Source: Bacillota bacterium (lineage in GTDB: Bacteria > Bacillota > Clostridia > Acetivibrionales > DSM-2933). From it: 5,744 nt of DNA. The position numbers were made by a program, and so were the translations under genes. Positions within the stretch are counted from its first letter, which is position 1; each line of letters starts with the position of its first letter. This document shows, in pieces, positions 1 through 5,499 of the stretch. The stretch spans positions 1-5,744 of the forward strand of contig JAUZPS010000327.1 of assembly GCA_030705945.1 (NCBI GenBank). Reading direction: 5' to 3'. The notes below the pieces were generated by a model, which had not been told where the DNA came from, did not search any database, and saw only the letters and a list, made by a program, of their open reading frames with translations.

Positions 1-108
1 AAAAAGACCTTTAATGACAAAATTGATTTCTTAAAAGGAGATCAGGTGCTAGTTGAAAAGGGAACGGATTTAAATAAGATTAAAGGTTATCTCAATGACT
101 TTGAGTAA
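1..108 (+). CDS. C-terminal end of an unidentified protein (partial at window edge)
   Basis: Frame 1 is open from the first base and ends at TAA 106-108, immediately followed by a second in-frame TAA at 109-111. It gives 35 residues, charged and Lys/Asp-rich, including FLKGDQVLVEKGTDLNK and ending GYLNDFE. I do not recognise a family and see no motif, membrane segment or repeat. The double stop and Lys/Asp-rich composition are typical of a genuine gene end in an AT-rich clostridium, but the fragment is too short to exclude a chance open frame or a remnant. The next downstream coding material, a recombinase fragment, sits in the same frame only a few codons later, so this could also be part of the same decayed locus. 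Confidence 0.4.
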   Translation, partial: KKTFNDKIDFLKGDQVLVEKGTDLNKIKGYLNDFE

Positions 109-111
109 TAA

Positions 112-405
112 GTAATAAAGTTAGGGATAGAAGGGCTGTTGCAACTGATATGCTCCCTTCTTAATAGAGGAGTAAGAAAAATTCTTGCAAAGTATACAGA
201 AATGGCAGGGATTAAATTCTCTGTATCTCCTCATAAAATGAGGCATTTCCTTTTTACTTGGCTTAAAAAACAAGGCATTGACGATGCTTTAATACAACCT
301 TATAGTGGGCATGAAAGCAGAAAGACTTTAGAAATCTATTCAAAACTATCAATTACTGATGCCCAAGAAAAATATAACGAAGTTATTAAAAAGTTTCCTA
401 TTTGA
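112..405 (+). pseudogene. Tyrosine recombinase (phage integrase family), C-terminal catalytic fragment
   Basis: The open frame after the double stop at 106-111 encodes the C-terminal half of a tyrosine recombinase catalytic domain. Visible are KILAKYTEMAGI, the HxxR box in SPHKMRHF, the box GHES, and the tyrosine region LEIYSKLSITDAQEKYN, followed by a short tail ending KKFPI. In the family the HxxR, GH and Tyr residues form the active site for DNA strand cleavage. The first catalytic Arg box and the whole N-terminal core-binding domain (together roughly 200 residues) are absent, because the frame is closed by stops just upstream. The only available starts are TTG (139) or GTA-type non-starts, with no good ribosome binding site. 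I infer a 5'-truncated, inactive integrase gene left by a mobile element. Confidence 0.8.
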
Positions 406-417
406 AATTTACTTTGC

Positions 418-446
418 GGGTGGTTGCAGCTTCGCTGTCTCCACCC
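418..446. repeat. 29-nt two-tier hairpin at the recombinase/SLH junction
   Basis: The outer stem is GGGTGG/CCACCC (418-423 with 441-446), then a symmetric 2x2 internal loop (TT/CT), then an inner stem GCAGC/GCTGT (one G-T pair) closed by a TTC loop. It starts 12 nt after the recombinase stop. No T-run follows on either strand, so it is not a convincing intrinsic terminator. Position and symmetry suggest a mobile-element end or recombination site, but no second copy is present in the window. Confidence 0.6.
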
Positions 447-636
447 CAAATTAGGTGAAAGTGATAATAATACAGATTTTAAAGATATGGAATTGTTTCC
501 CCAATGGGCAAAGGGCAGTGTCAATAAGTTATACGAATTAAAGCTGCTAAAAGGATATGCTGATGGAAATCTTAAACCTTTGGATCGTGCAACCAGAGCA
601 GAAATGTGTTCATTAATTTCAAAACTTATAAAATAA
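424..636 (+). pseudogene. Terminal SLH (S-layer homology) repeat of a cell-surface protein, 5'-truncated
   Basis: About 55 residues before TAA 634-636 match a single SLH module. They include TDFKDMELFPQWAKGSVNKL, then LLKGYADGNLKPLDRATRAE, and MCSLISKLIK. The hallmark elements are F-D near the start, W-A, the G-Y-x-D-G turn and the terminal TRAE followed by a hydrophobic helix. SLH modules normally occur in threes and bind pyruvylated secondary cell-wall polymer, so one module at a C-terminus is the end of a much larger surface protein. The frame is open back to the recombinase stop at 403-405, but the first codons (NLLCGWLQLRCLH) are not SLH-like and coincide with the 418-446 hairpin. The only start, TTG 424, lies in that hairpin. 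I infer a remnant whose 5' part was lost, not a 70-residue gene. Confidence 0.75.
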
Positions 637-658
637 AACTTGCAAAAGTTACATAATC

Positions 659-695
659 AGGGCTACTGAAATTTTTCAGTAGCCCTGTATTTTTT
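659..695 (+). terminator. Strong intrinsic terminator after the SLH fragment
   Basis: A perfect 13-bp stem pairs AGGGCTACTGAAA (659-671) with TTTCAGTAGCCCT (674-686) around a two-base loop, followed by TGTATTTTTTA. It lies 22 nt after the SLH stop codon. This is a textbook Rho-independent terminator on the plus strand and shows that the SLH reading frame was once the end of a transcribed gene. Confidence 0.93.
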
Positions 696-750
696 ATCCT
701 AAGTAATAGGCCTAATGGGAGCATCCGTGCTCTGTACTGAAATGTAAAGT

Positions 751-1028
751 TTAATTGGCTAAGACTGAATGATTTATTGCTTGAGGTGGTTGCTCAAACC
801 ATTTGTTATCTATCATAATATTAAACCCTTCTGATGCATATTTGGCAACTTCTGCACCCAATCTTATAAAATCTGCTTGAATGTCATGTCTCATAGTAGT
901 CGATACCGCAACAGCATAATTTTCAAATCCTGCAGCTGACTTAAATTTTGAAATTTTATCTAGCTTAAATATATTGGTGTATAGTCAAATCCTCTGGTCT
1001 TAGAGTATACAAAATTAAGGATTTTCAT
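751..1028 (-). pseudogene. DUF3231-like (spore-coat-associated type) protein, frameshifted C-terminal remnant
   Basis: On the minus strand, codons ending at TAA 753-751 read a clearly protein-like C-terminus. It includes KFKSAAGFENYAVAVSTTMR, then HDIQADFIRLGAEVAKYASE, and GFNIMIDNKWFEQPPQAINH, ending SVLAN. From memory, the combination MRxDI...AExxxYAxxGxNIMIxxxWxEQPPQAxxxxxLA is characteristic of the C-terminal half of DUF3231 proteins of spore-forming Firmicutes; I cannot confirm this here. This frame closes at TGA 987-985. The neighbouring frame continues naturally upstream (MKILNFVYSKTRGFDYTPIYL, from ATG 1028-1026) and stops at TAG 962-960. The two join smoothly if one base has been lost near 963-968. 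No ribosome binding site precedes the ATG and the N-terminal half (often >150 residues) is missing. I infer a decayed gene. Confidence 0.6.
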
Positions 1029-1255
1029 AACTTTTATTGCTTAGAGTATAAAATCCGACAATTTGTACGCTAAGCCGCAAATACAGTTTTATGAAGGCTT
1101 TTGAGTCTGGTATAATTAGGATGAAATTCTGTTTTATTGGTTATAAATATGCTATAGGGCGATCGCCAACATTTGGGGAAATCACACCAATAATGCTCCT
1201 AAATAATGTTATTGTCAGTCTGTTAGGTGATATTTATTATTTTCACTTAGTTGCA
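1029..1255. other. Gene-free spacer between the esterase 3' end and the DUF3231-like remnant
   Basis: I find no supported gene or RNA here. Frames on both strands are short and lack family motifs or ribosome binding sites, and a plus-strand frame starting at 1091 runs into the antisense of the esterase. A single 10-bp palindrome GGCGATCGCC (1160-1169) contains the 8-mer GCGATCGC. No convincing intrinsic terminator follows the esterase stop; only weak AT-rich dyads are visible, e.g. around 1200-1215. Confidence 0.5.
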
Positions 1256-2419
1256 TCAATTAAAACTCAAATTATTGGAGAAGAAGGGCAATACCTGCTC
1301 TCTTATCCGTTCCACAACATGTCCTTGATGATCTCCATCAAAAGACACCAGAGTATGTTTAATTTTTTGAGACTTCAACAGGGATGAAAAATATTCACAG
1401 CCTTTGGGTATCCAAGTATATTCATCATTTGTACCATACTCAATTGTCAGGGCATGAAGCTTTTTGAGATTGGATTTGTATTTAATAACTTTTCCTTCCA
1501 GCCCCCCAAAACCGTTTTCCCATGCCTTTAACACTGTGGTATCCTTGATTAATTTGTTTTTTATAAGTTTATATGGATAATTTATGTAGGGTATTTTCCC
1601 ATTTGCATTTGGGGAAAATGCAGCTCCATAGGCATTGGTGAAATCGCCAATGAATTCCCCGCTGCTTTCAGAAGCTTTGATCATATCAAGATAACTCTCA
1701 TTTATTATAATATCAGATTCAGAGAGACCACTTTTATCAAATAGTCCAGGACTTAAAGCATATGCGCAACTGAAAACTTCGGGATGGCGCATGGCTATAT
1801 TAATGGTACCGAACCCTCCCATAGAGTGACCTGATATTCCACGCGCAGATGATTTTTTAATAGTTCTGTAATTAGAATCTACATAACTAACGACATCTTT
1901 TACAACAAAGTCTTCCCAATTACCTGTTACAGGTGAATTGACATAAAAGCTTCCCGTAAGTTTATTCTGCCCGTTTACTGAAACAATTATCATATCCTTT
2001 ACCTTGGAATTCTTTAAAAGGTTGTCCATTTCATCCTTAAAAACTGTACCATAGTAACTGCTAGTATCCCCAAAGCCTGGTAAGAAATAAAATACCGGAT
2101 AGTACTTGTTTTCAGTAAAATAGGAAGCTGGAAGATAGATATCTATTTCCTGATTGGTAGGTTCACCTATGATATTATTCATAAGGGATGGAGCGGGTAT
2201 TTGCTTTGTTAATAACTGAGAACCATTTAAATCAGGGGACTTGTTGTTGGCATCTGTTTTGCTATCTCCAGTAGAAGTTCCTGAAGTTGAAGAAATCGGG
2301 GTAGTTATGACTTTTGGAACTGCTTTTGTGGTTTGTGTTTCTTGTTTTTGGTTGCTGCAAGCAGACAGTGATGAAATTAAAATTAATAAAGCTAAGAGAC
2401 AAGATAATTTTTTTATCAT
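1256..2419 (-). CDS. Esterase-family (PF00756-type) alpha/beta hydrolase lipoprotein
   Basis: The 387-residue product begins with a lipoprotein signal: MIKK, a hydrophobic core, and lipobox LSAC with the lipidated Cys at residue 21. A Ser/Thr/Asn-rich linker follows to about residue 70, then a catalytic domain to the end. The domain shows YYPVFYFLPGFGD (oxyanion-hole strand), the nucleophile elbow GISGHSMGG with Ser199, a likely acid Asp332 in EYGTNDE, and a His in GDHQGH (His367, alternatively His364). The family includes feruloyl and acetyl-xylan esterases of carbohydrate esterase family 1, so I infer hydrolysis of ester decorations on plant polysaccharide at the outer membrane face. Substrate cannot be read from sequence, and S-formylglutathione-hydrolase-like enzymes share the fold. 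The start chosen is the internal ATG 2419-2417. The upstream in-frame ATG 2434-2432 overlaps the GGAGG ribosome binding site and would spoil the signal peptide. No frameshift or missing catalytic residue is seen. Confidence 0.9.
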   Translation of the reverse strand: MIKKLSCLLALLILISSLSACSNQKQETQTTKAVPKVITTPISSTSGTSTGDSKTDANNKSPDLNGSQLLTKQIPAPSLMNNIIGEPTNQEIDIYLPASYFTENKYYPVFYFLPGFGDTSSYYGTVFKDEMDNLLKNSKVKDMIIVSVNGQNKLTGSFYVNSPVTGNWEDFVVKDVVSYVDSNYRTIKKSSARGISGHSMGGFGTINIAMRHPEVFSCAYALSPGLFDKSGLSESDIIINESYLDMIKASESSGEFIGDFTNAYGAAFSPNANGKIPYINYPYKLIKNKLIKDTTVLKAWENGFGGLEGKVIKYKSNLKKLHALTIEYGTNDEYTWIPKGCEYFSSLLKSQKIKHTLVSFDGDHQGHVVERIREQVLPFFSNNLSFN

Positions 2420-2427
2420 CAATAATA

Positions 2428-2432
2428 CCTCC
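2428..2432 (-). promoter_or_regulatory. Ribosome binding site deciding the esterase start
   Basis: GGAGG on the minus strand sits 8 nt before ATG 2419-2417. Its first G belongs to an upstream in-frame ATG (2434-2432), which has no ribosome binding site of its own. This favours the shorter protein with a normal MIKK lipoprotein signal. The site lies four bases from the end of the 2436-2548 palindrome. Confidence 0.88.
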
Positions 2433-2435
2433 ATT

Positions 2436-2548
2436 TATATAGATAAAAAGCAATTAATCTTTTACATTTGCCTATCGCAAAATAACGTTAAAGCGTTCGT
2501 TATTTTGCTCCGTCAAATGTAAGATTAATAGTGCTTTTTATATAGATA
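2436..2548. repeat. 113-bp near-palindrome abutting the esterase ribosome binding site
   Basis: Four stacked pairings are visible. The outer arms 2436-2452 and 2532-2548 pair 15 of 17 (core AAAAAGCA/TGCTTTTT). Next come ATTAATC/GATTAAT (2453-2459, 2523-2529), TTACATTTG/CAAATGTAA (2462-2470, 2514-2522) and CAAAATAACG/CGTTATTTTG (2478-2487, 2498-2507) around the loop TTAAAGCGTT. Short internal loops separate them. Both ends carry TATATAGATA or its near-complement. A diverged copy lies at 3188-3280, which suggests a dispersed MITE-like repeat. If transcribed with the esterase it would form a large hairpin four bases from the Shine-Dalgarno sequence, with possible effects on translation or RNA stability. 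Confidence 0.85.
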
Positions 2549-2575
2549 ACGAACTTTAAAATTAAATTTATCCAG

Positions 2576-2634
2576 CTTAATAAAAATCAATTGTGATTTT
2601 TATATTTTGCTTGGCGCAACTGGTTTTTATTAAG
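2576..2634. repeat. AT-rich nested dyad, possible diverged relative of the palindrome family
   Basis: CTTAATAAAAA (2576-2586) and TTTTTATTAAG (2624-2634) are perfect 11-bp inverted repeats. A smaller perfect dyad TAAAAATCA/TGATTTTTA (2581-2589, 2594-2602) is nested at its left side. ATAAAAATCAATT (2580-2592) recurs exactly at 3192-3204 in the second palindrome copy, and TTTAAAGCG follows in both, so this may be a third, more decayed copy. The segment would lie in the esterase leader if transcription starts near 2700. Confidence 0.5.
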
Positions 2635-2707
2635 GTTTAAAGCGCCTTATCTTTAGTGACTGTGATATATAATTGTACCTTTGGAGGGCTATGATTTCAG
2701 TGGAAGA

Positions 2708-2734
2708 TTTTCGGCTAATTGGTGTGTTTTTTTC
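2708..2734 (-). promoter_or_regulatory. Shared GAAA-N15-GCCGAAAA motif upstream of the esterase
   Basis: On the minus strand GAAA (2734-2731) and GCCGAAAA (2715-2708) are separated by exactly 15 nt. The same arrangement, including most of the spacer (CACCAA then TAGCC), occurs upstream of the GH3 gene at 5555-5581, with 24 of 27 bases identical. Spacing and the GCCGA core resemble the sigma-D/sigma-28 consensus TAAA-N15-GCCGATAT. The motif is 289 bp from the esterase start, so a long structured leader containing two dyads would follow. Promoter function is inferred. Confidence 0.5.
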
Positions 2735-2792
2735 TCCTAAATGGATAATAGATGGAATATATGAAAAGAAACCAAACTGTAAAGTTTTATTT

Positions 2793-2893
2793 AGGCATGT
2801 CGAAAAAATAACTTCCGCTAAAATTTTCGCTTTCGTGTTCACTTAACTCGTGAACACACGCTCAAAAGCGGAAGTAATCTTTCAATCATGCCT
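2793..2893. repeat. 101-bp nested hairpin
   Basis: The outer arms are AGGCATG/CATGCCT (2793-2799, 2887-2893). The middle arms are ACTTCCGCT/AGCGGAAGT (2811-2819, 2867-2875), with two further matching bases just outside. The inner arms are GTGTTCAC/GTGAACAC (2835-2842, 2850-2857) around the loop TTAACTC. The internal loops hold related AT/GC-mixed sequence. The architecture is like the 2436-2548 palindrome but the sequence differs. No T-run follows on either strand, so it is not a standard terminator; it may be a mobile-element relic or a structured RNA. Confidence 0.75.
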
Positions 2894-3127
2894 TAAGTTT
2901 CATGGGATATCCCCAAGCCGGGTCATTCCACTTACTTTATAAAACAATTTTAAAGTTCGGTATCTTTATAATTTATTAATATATTTTTATGTTTTTCTAT
3001 TTTATGTCAAAAGTTAGTTGTTGTAAACAATTTGATAAAATTTAGGGCTTACGGTTTTATATTTATTAGATCCGGAGTCTACTTGGTTTGAGTTATCTTT
3101 GATATATTTGTTGCTGAAGGTGTATTT

Positions 3128-3156
3128 TTGTCACCCATTGGTTACAATATTATTAT
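3128..3156 (+). promoter_or_regulatory. Sigma-A-type promoter for the small membrane-protein gene
   Basis: TTGTCA (3128-3133) and TATTAT (3151-3156) are separated by an optimal 17 nt, each differing from consensus TTGACA/TATAAT by one or two bases. Transcription would start near 3163, giving a leader of about 145 nt to the ATG at 3307. That leader contains the second copy of the palindromic repeat (3188-3280). Confidence 0.65.
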
Positions 3157-3187
3157 AACACTGATTCTTAAGACTTAATGAATTAAG

Positions 3188-3280
3188 ATATATAAAAATC
3201 AATTTTTCATTTATCTATCGCAGAGTACCTTTAAAGCGTTAGTTATCTTGATCTGCTAAAAGTAATATTAATATAGATAA
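3188..3280. repeat. Second, diverged copy of the 2436-2548 palindromic repeat
   Basis: Bases 3216-3273 align without gaps to 2473-2530, with 46 of 58 identical by hand count. They include the invariant loop TTAAAGCGTT, GTTAT, and GTAA-ATTAATA. The copy begins with ATAAAAATCAATT (first copy: ATAAAAAGCAATT) and ends with TATAGATAA, as does the first copy. Its self-complementarity is partly lost (GCAGA/TCTGC remains). It has the same plus-strand orientation as the first copy, yet each copy lies directly upstream of a gene's ribosome binding site on opposite strands. Confidence 0.75.
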
Positions 3281-3306
3281 TTAAAAGGTGTAGGTTTTAT
3301 AGAAAG

Positions 3307-3504
3307 ATGGTGGTTTTATTGACATATGTTTTAGCATTTCTTGCAGTATCAATAGTTCTTATTGTGTATATATTCACCAAAAACAGTGATGTATACGCCG
3401 ATAAGATTAATATCAATATCTGCAAGTTGTTGAGAATTGAGATAAGTAACAAAGTAAAATGTCCTGATAAGCCCAACATATCCTCAAAGAGTCTTAAAAA
3501 ATAA
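3307..3504 (+). CDS. Small single-pass membrane protein of unknown function
   Basis: The frame encodes up to 65 residues. Residues 2-23 (VVLLTYVLAFLAVSIVLIVY and onward) form one clear membrane helix. A short polar stretch KNSDVYADK follows, then an amphipathic segment INININICKLLRIEI and a Lys-rich tail ending SSKSLKK. I do not recognise a family. Support comes from the sigma-A-type promoter at 3128-3156 and a hairpin starting just after the stop. The start is uncertain: AAAGGTG (3284-3290) is a fair ribosome binding site but 16 nt from ATG 3307, whereas GGTGG (3309-3313) lies 5 nt before TTG 3319, which would give a 61-residue protein. The antisense frame over the same bases is a mirror of the AT-rich hydrophobic coding and is less plausible. 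Topology with the tail in the cytoplasm is inferred from the positive charges. Confidence 0.55.
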   Translation: MVVLLTYVLAFLAVSIVLIVYIFTKNSDVYADKININICKLLRIEISNKVKCPDKPNISSKSLKK

Positions 3505-3507
3505 CAT

Positions 3508-3544
3508 TACCAGAGCCTTATGTTTTTCTCTTAAGGCTCTGGTA
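3508..3544 (-). terminator. Hairpin between the convergent small gene and GH3 gene, probable terminator
   Basis: A perfect 13-bp stem, TACCAGAGCCTTA (3508-3520) with TAAGGCTCTGGTA (3532-3544), closes an 11-nt loop. On the minus strand, downstream of GH3, it is followed after six bases by TATTTTTTAAG, giving a usable T-tract that overlaps the 3' end of the small plus-strand gene. On the plus strand no T-run follows, so it would be a weaker stop for the small gene, though it begins only three bases after its TAA. Confidence 0.7.
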
Positions 3545-3620
3545 TAAATCCGGCCAACGTTTTTACCAAGCTGCTTTCAATTGAATGCCACTATCACTAT
3601 TATTTGCAACAGTGCCCAAA

Positions 3621-5486
3621 TCAGTGCCGATTAGAAGTTTTCAGCCCAAACCCGTATGGGAATAAAGGTATCTTACCGCTCTTATCACCAACATTTATAG
3701 GCAGCTGCTTCACATCTGCCGGCCAGGTGAATGAAAGTTTGCCTGTAAAGGGATATTTTCCATAGAGAACCTCAGCAACAGCATCTCCCTCTGACCCTGG
3801 AAGCCATGCTGCCACAAAAGCATCCCAATCTTTTATCTCATCTGTAACAATCCTTGGTCTTCCTGATACCAGTATTGTTACCACAGGCAGCCCGGTTGCT
3901 TTGGCAGTCTCCAACGCTTTTTGGTTTCCATCCAGAGCCAGGCCGTTATATAGGCCTAAATCTCCATCATCCCCCTCATATTCCGCATATGGTTTTTCTC
4001 CAATTACAACTACTGCTACATCGGCATTCTTTGCTTCTTTTTCATCAGTAATAATTGTACCCCCATTTTTCTCTGCAATTTTTTTGAAGCCTTCCAGAAT
4101 TGTTGAACCCTGAGTCCATTTGATACCGTTATTGTCCATACCACCCTGCCACGAGACAGTCCATCCGCCGCATTGTATCCCTACGTTATCCGCTGCAGGA
4201 CCAGTAACAAAAATTTTCGCGCCTTTTTTTAACGGAAGAATATTATTCTTATTCTTTAATAATACTAAAGACTCTCTCACAGCTTTTTTTGCAATTTCGC
4301 GGTTCTTAGAAGAACCTAATTCCTTAGCAGCCAGGTTCTGGTTCCCTAAAGGCTTTTCGAAAAGTCCCATCTCCAGTTTAACCCTAAGAATCCTTCTTAC
4401 TGCATCATTTATCCTCTCTTCTTTTATATCACCTTTATTTACAGCCTCCTTTATGGCATCAATGGTTTCTTTCCAATGCATTGGTTCCATAAGCATATCT
4501 ATTCCCGCATTAACAGCTGCAACTACCTGATCGTATAAATTATCTTTCATTATCATATGAATCCCTTCGTAATCTGAAACAACAAAACCTTTAAAGCCAA
4601 GTTCACCTTTTAATACATCCTGAATAAGGTATTTGTTTTCATGATTACAAACTCCATTCCAACTGCTGAAAGAAACCATTACAGTCTTAACGCCGGCTTT
4701 TACAGCCTTTTCGTAGCCGGCAATATGTATCTTTCTCAGCTCTTCTTCAGAAATATTTGCATCGAGTCTATCTATGTGATTATATTCAGTGTTCCAACCC
4801 GTCCCTCCATCAGCAGCATAGTGTTTTGCCGTAGCTGTAATACCATACTTATCCTGCATTGTTTTAATAAAGGGTACCAGAAGCTTGCTTACCAGTTTCG
4901 GGTCTTCACTATAACTTTCTAAGGTTCTTCCCCACCTTTCATCCCTTGCAACCGCAATGCAAGGTCCAAAATCCCAATTTACACCTGTTGCAATCATTTC
5001 ACTGGCTGTTACACCTGCAATCTCGGACATCAATTCAGTATCGCCCGCAGCGCCAAGCCCTATATTGTGCGGAAAGATAACAGTTCCGTTCACAGCATTA
5101 TGCCCATGTATCGCATCTATACCGAACATTATAGGAATTCCAAGACGAGTTGACATGGCCGCATCCTGATATTTTTTGCACATATCAATCCAATCTTCCT
5201 TTTTGTTATCACCAGGGTATGAGTCTGCACCGCTAAAAACAGAACCCAGGGAGTATTTTTTTACATCATCAGGTGTTGCATTCATTTCTGACTGAAGCAT
5301 TTGTCCGGCCTTTTCGTCCAGTGTCATGCTTTCCATAAGAGAATTTAACCTATTCTCAATTGAAGTAGCCGTATTCTTCCACTTTTCAGTTTTGTCCTTC
5401 TCAACATTGCATGCCTGAGATGTCATCTGTGTTAAAAGCATAATAACAACAAGAATAATTAAGTTGGTTTTCCAAAATCTTTTCAT
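3621..5486 (-). CDS. Secreted family 3 glycoside hydrolase (exo-beta-glucosidase/glucanase type)
   Basis: The 621-residue product has a signal peptide (MKRFWK, hydrophobic core 8-20, cleavage near SQA-C at 23-26; the Cys is in a poor lipobox, so lipidation is uncertain). A GH3 N-terminal barrel follows (about 45-375): GIDAIHGHN, NWDFGPCIAVARDERWGRTL with ESYSEDP, KHYAADG, and the nucleophile Asp305 in GFVVSDYEG. The C-terminal alpha/beta sandwich (about 400-615) carries GGWTVSWQGG and the likely acid/base Glu502 in PYAEYEGD, followed by GRPRIV and AAWLPGSEGDAVAEVLYG. The family removes glucose from non-reducing ends of beta-glucans and cello-oligosaccharides. Length, the WTVSWQG loop and lack of an Fn3 domain fit the barley ExoI-like subgroup. 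GGGAG (5498-5494) precedes ATG by 7 nt. All catalytic residues are present; linkage specificity cannot be read. Confidence 0.95.
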   Translation of the reverse strand: MKRFWKTNLIILVVIMLLTQMTSQACNVEKDKTEKWKNTATSIENRLNSLMESMTLDEKAGQMLQSEMNATPDDVKKYSLGSVFSGADSYPGDNKKEDWIDMCKKYQDAAMSTRLGIPIMFGIDAIHGHNAVNGTVIFPHNIGLGAAGDTELMSEIAGVTASEMIATGVNWDFGPCIAVARDERWGRTLESYSEDPKLVSKLLVPFIKTMQDKYGITATAKHYAADGGTGWNTEYNHIDRLDANISEEELRKIHIAGYEKAVKAGVKTVMVSFSSWNGVCNHENKYLIQDVLKGELGFKGFVVSDYEGIHMIMKDNLYDQVVAAVNAGIDMLMEPMHWKETIDAIKEAVNKGDIKEERINDAVRRILRVKLEMGLFEKPLGNQNLAAKELGSSKNREIAKKAVRESLVLLKNKNNILPLKKGAKIFVTGPAADNVGIQCGGWTVSWQGGMDNNGIKWTQGSTILEGFKKIAEKNGGTIITDEKEAKNADVAVVVIGEKPYAEYEGDDGDLGLYNGLALDGNQKALETAKATGLPVVTILVSGRPRIVTDEIKDWDAFVAAWLPGSEGDAVAEVLYGKYPFTGKLSFTWPADVKQLPINVGDKSGKIPLFPYGFGLKTSNRH

Positions 5487-5493
5487 CTAACCA

Positions 5494-5498
5494 CTCCC
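5494..5498 (-). promoter_or_regulatory. GH3 ribosome binding site
   Basis: GGGAG on the minus strand lies 7 nt before ATG 5486-5484, giving a standard strong start. It directly follows the stop codon (TAA, 5502-5500) of the 27-codon leader ORF, so ribosomes finishing that ORF would be placed on the GH3 start. Confidence 0.85.
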
Positions 5499-5499
5499 T

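Larger units (their letters stand above)
2539..2970. repeat. 432-bp segment bounded by 25-bp inverted repeats
   Basis: The left arm 2539-2563 and right arm 2946-2970 are inverted repeats matching at 23 of 25 bases; the conserved core is CGAACTTTAAAATT. The left arm overlaps the outer arm of the 2436-2548 palindrome. The inside contains the AT-rich dyad 2576-2634, the GAAA-N15-GCCGAAAA motif and the 101-bp hairpin 2793-2893, with no convincing gene. TA dinucleotides at both ends could be target duplications, but AT-richness makes that weak. I infer a non-autonomous mobile element or its relic. Confidence 0.6.

Noticed and set aside
715..740. Small hairpin GAGCA-TCCG-TGCTC (725-738) downstream of the DUF3231-like remnant.
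   Set aside because: The stem is only five base pairs and no T-run follows on the minus strand, so terminator function is unsupported.
999..1050. Direct repeat CTTAGAGTATA (999-1009 and 1040-1050), 41 nt apart.
   Set aside because: Only 11 bp, no further homology between flanks, and spacing is not a codon multiple. It may be a small duplication in decaying DNA but is not enough to report as a feature.
1160..1169. GGCGATCGCC palindrome, containing the cyanobacterial HIP1 octamer GCGATCGC.
   Set aside because: A single copy in AT-rich clostridial DNA has no significance by itself, and nothing else in the window is cyanobacterial.
1091..1387. A 98-residue plus-strand ORF overlapping the esterase end.
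   Set aside because: Over a third of it is antisense to the conserved C-terminus of the esterase and the rest has no family resemblance or credible ribosome binding site.
2630..2842. A 70-residue minus-strand ORF in the inverted-repeat region.
   Set aside because: Its start lies inside the 101-bp hairpin, it has no ribosome binding site or recognisable motif, and it overlaps the shared promoter-like motif in a different frame. It is most likely a chance frame.
2436..3280. A CRISPR array, suggested by repeated palindromic units.
   Set aside because: The units are long, imperfect, few and irregularly spaced, with no constant short repeat/spacer pattern and no cas genes.
4120..4530. Long plus-strand ORFs antisense to the GH3 gene (such as 4120-4530).
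   Set aside because: They are mirror frames of a well-conserved GH3 coding sequence with no motifs of their own.
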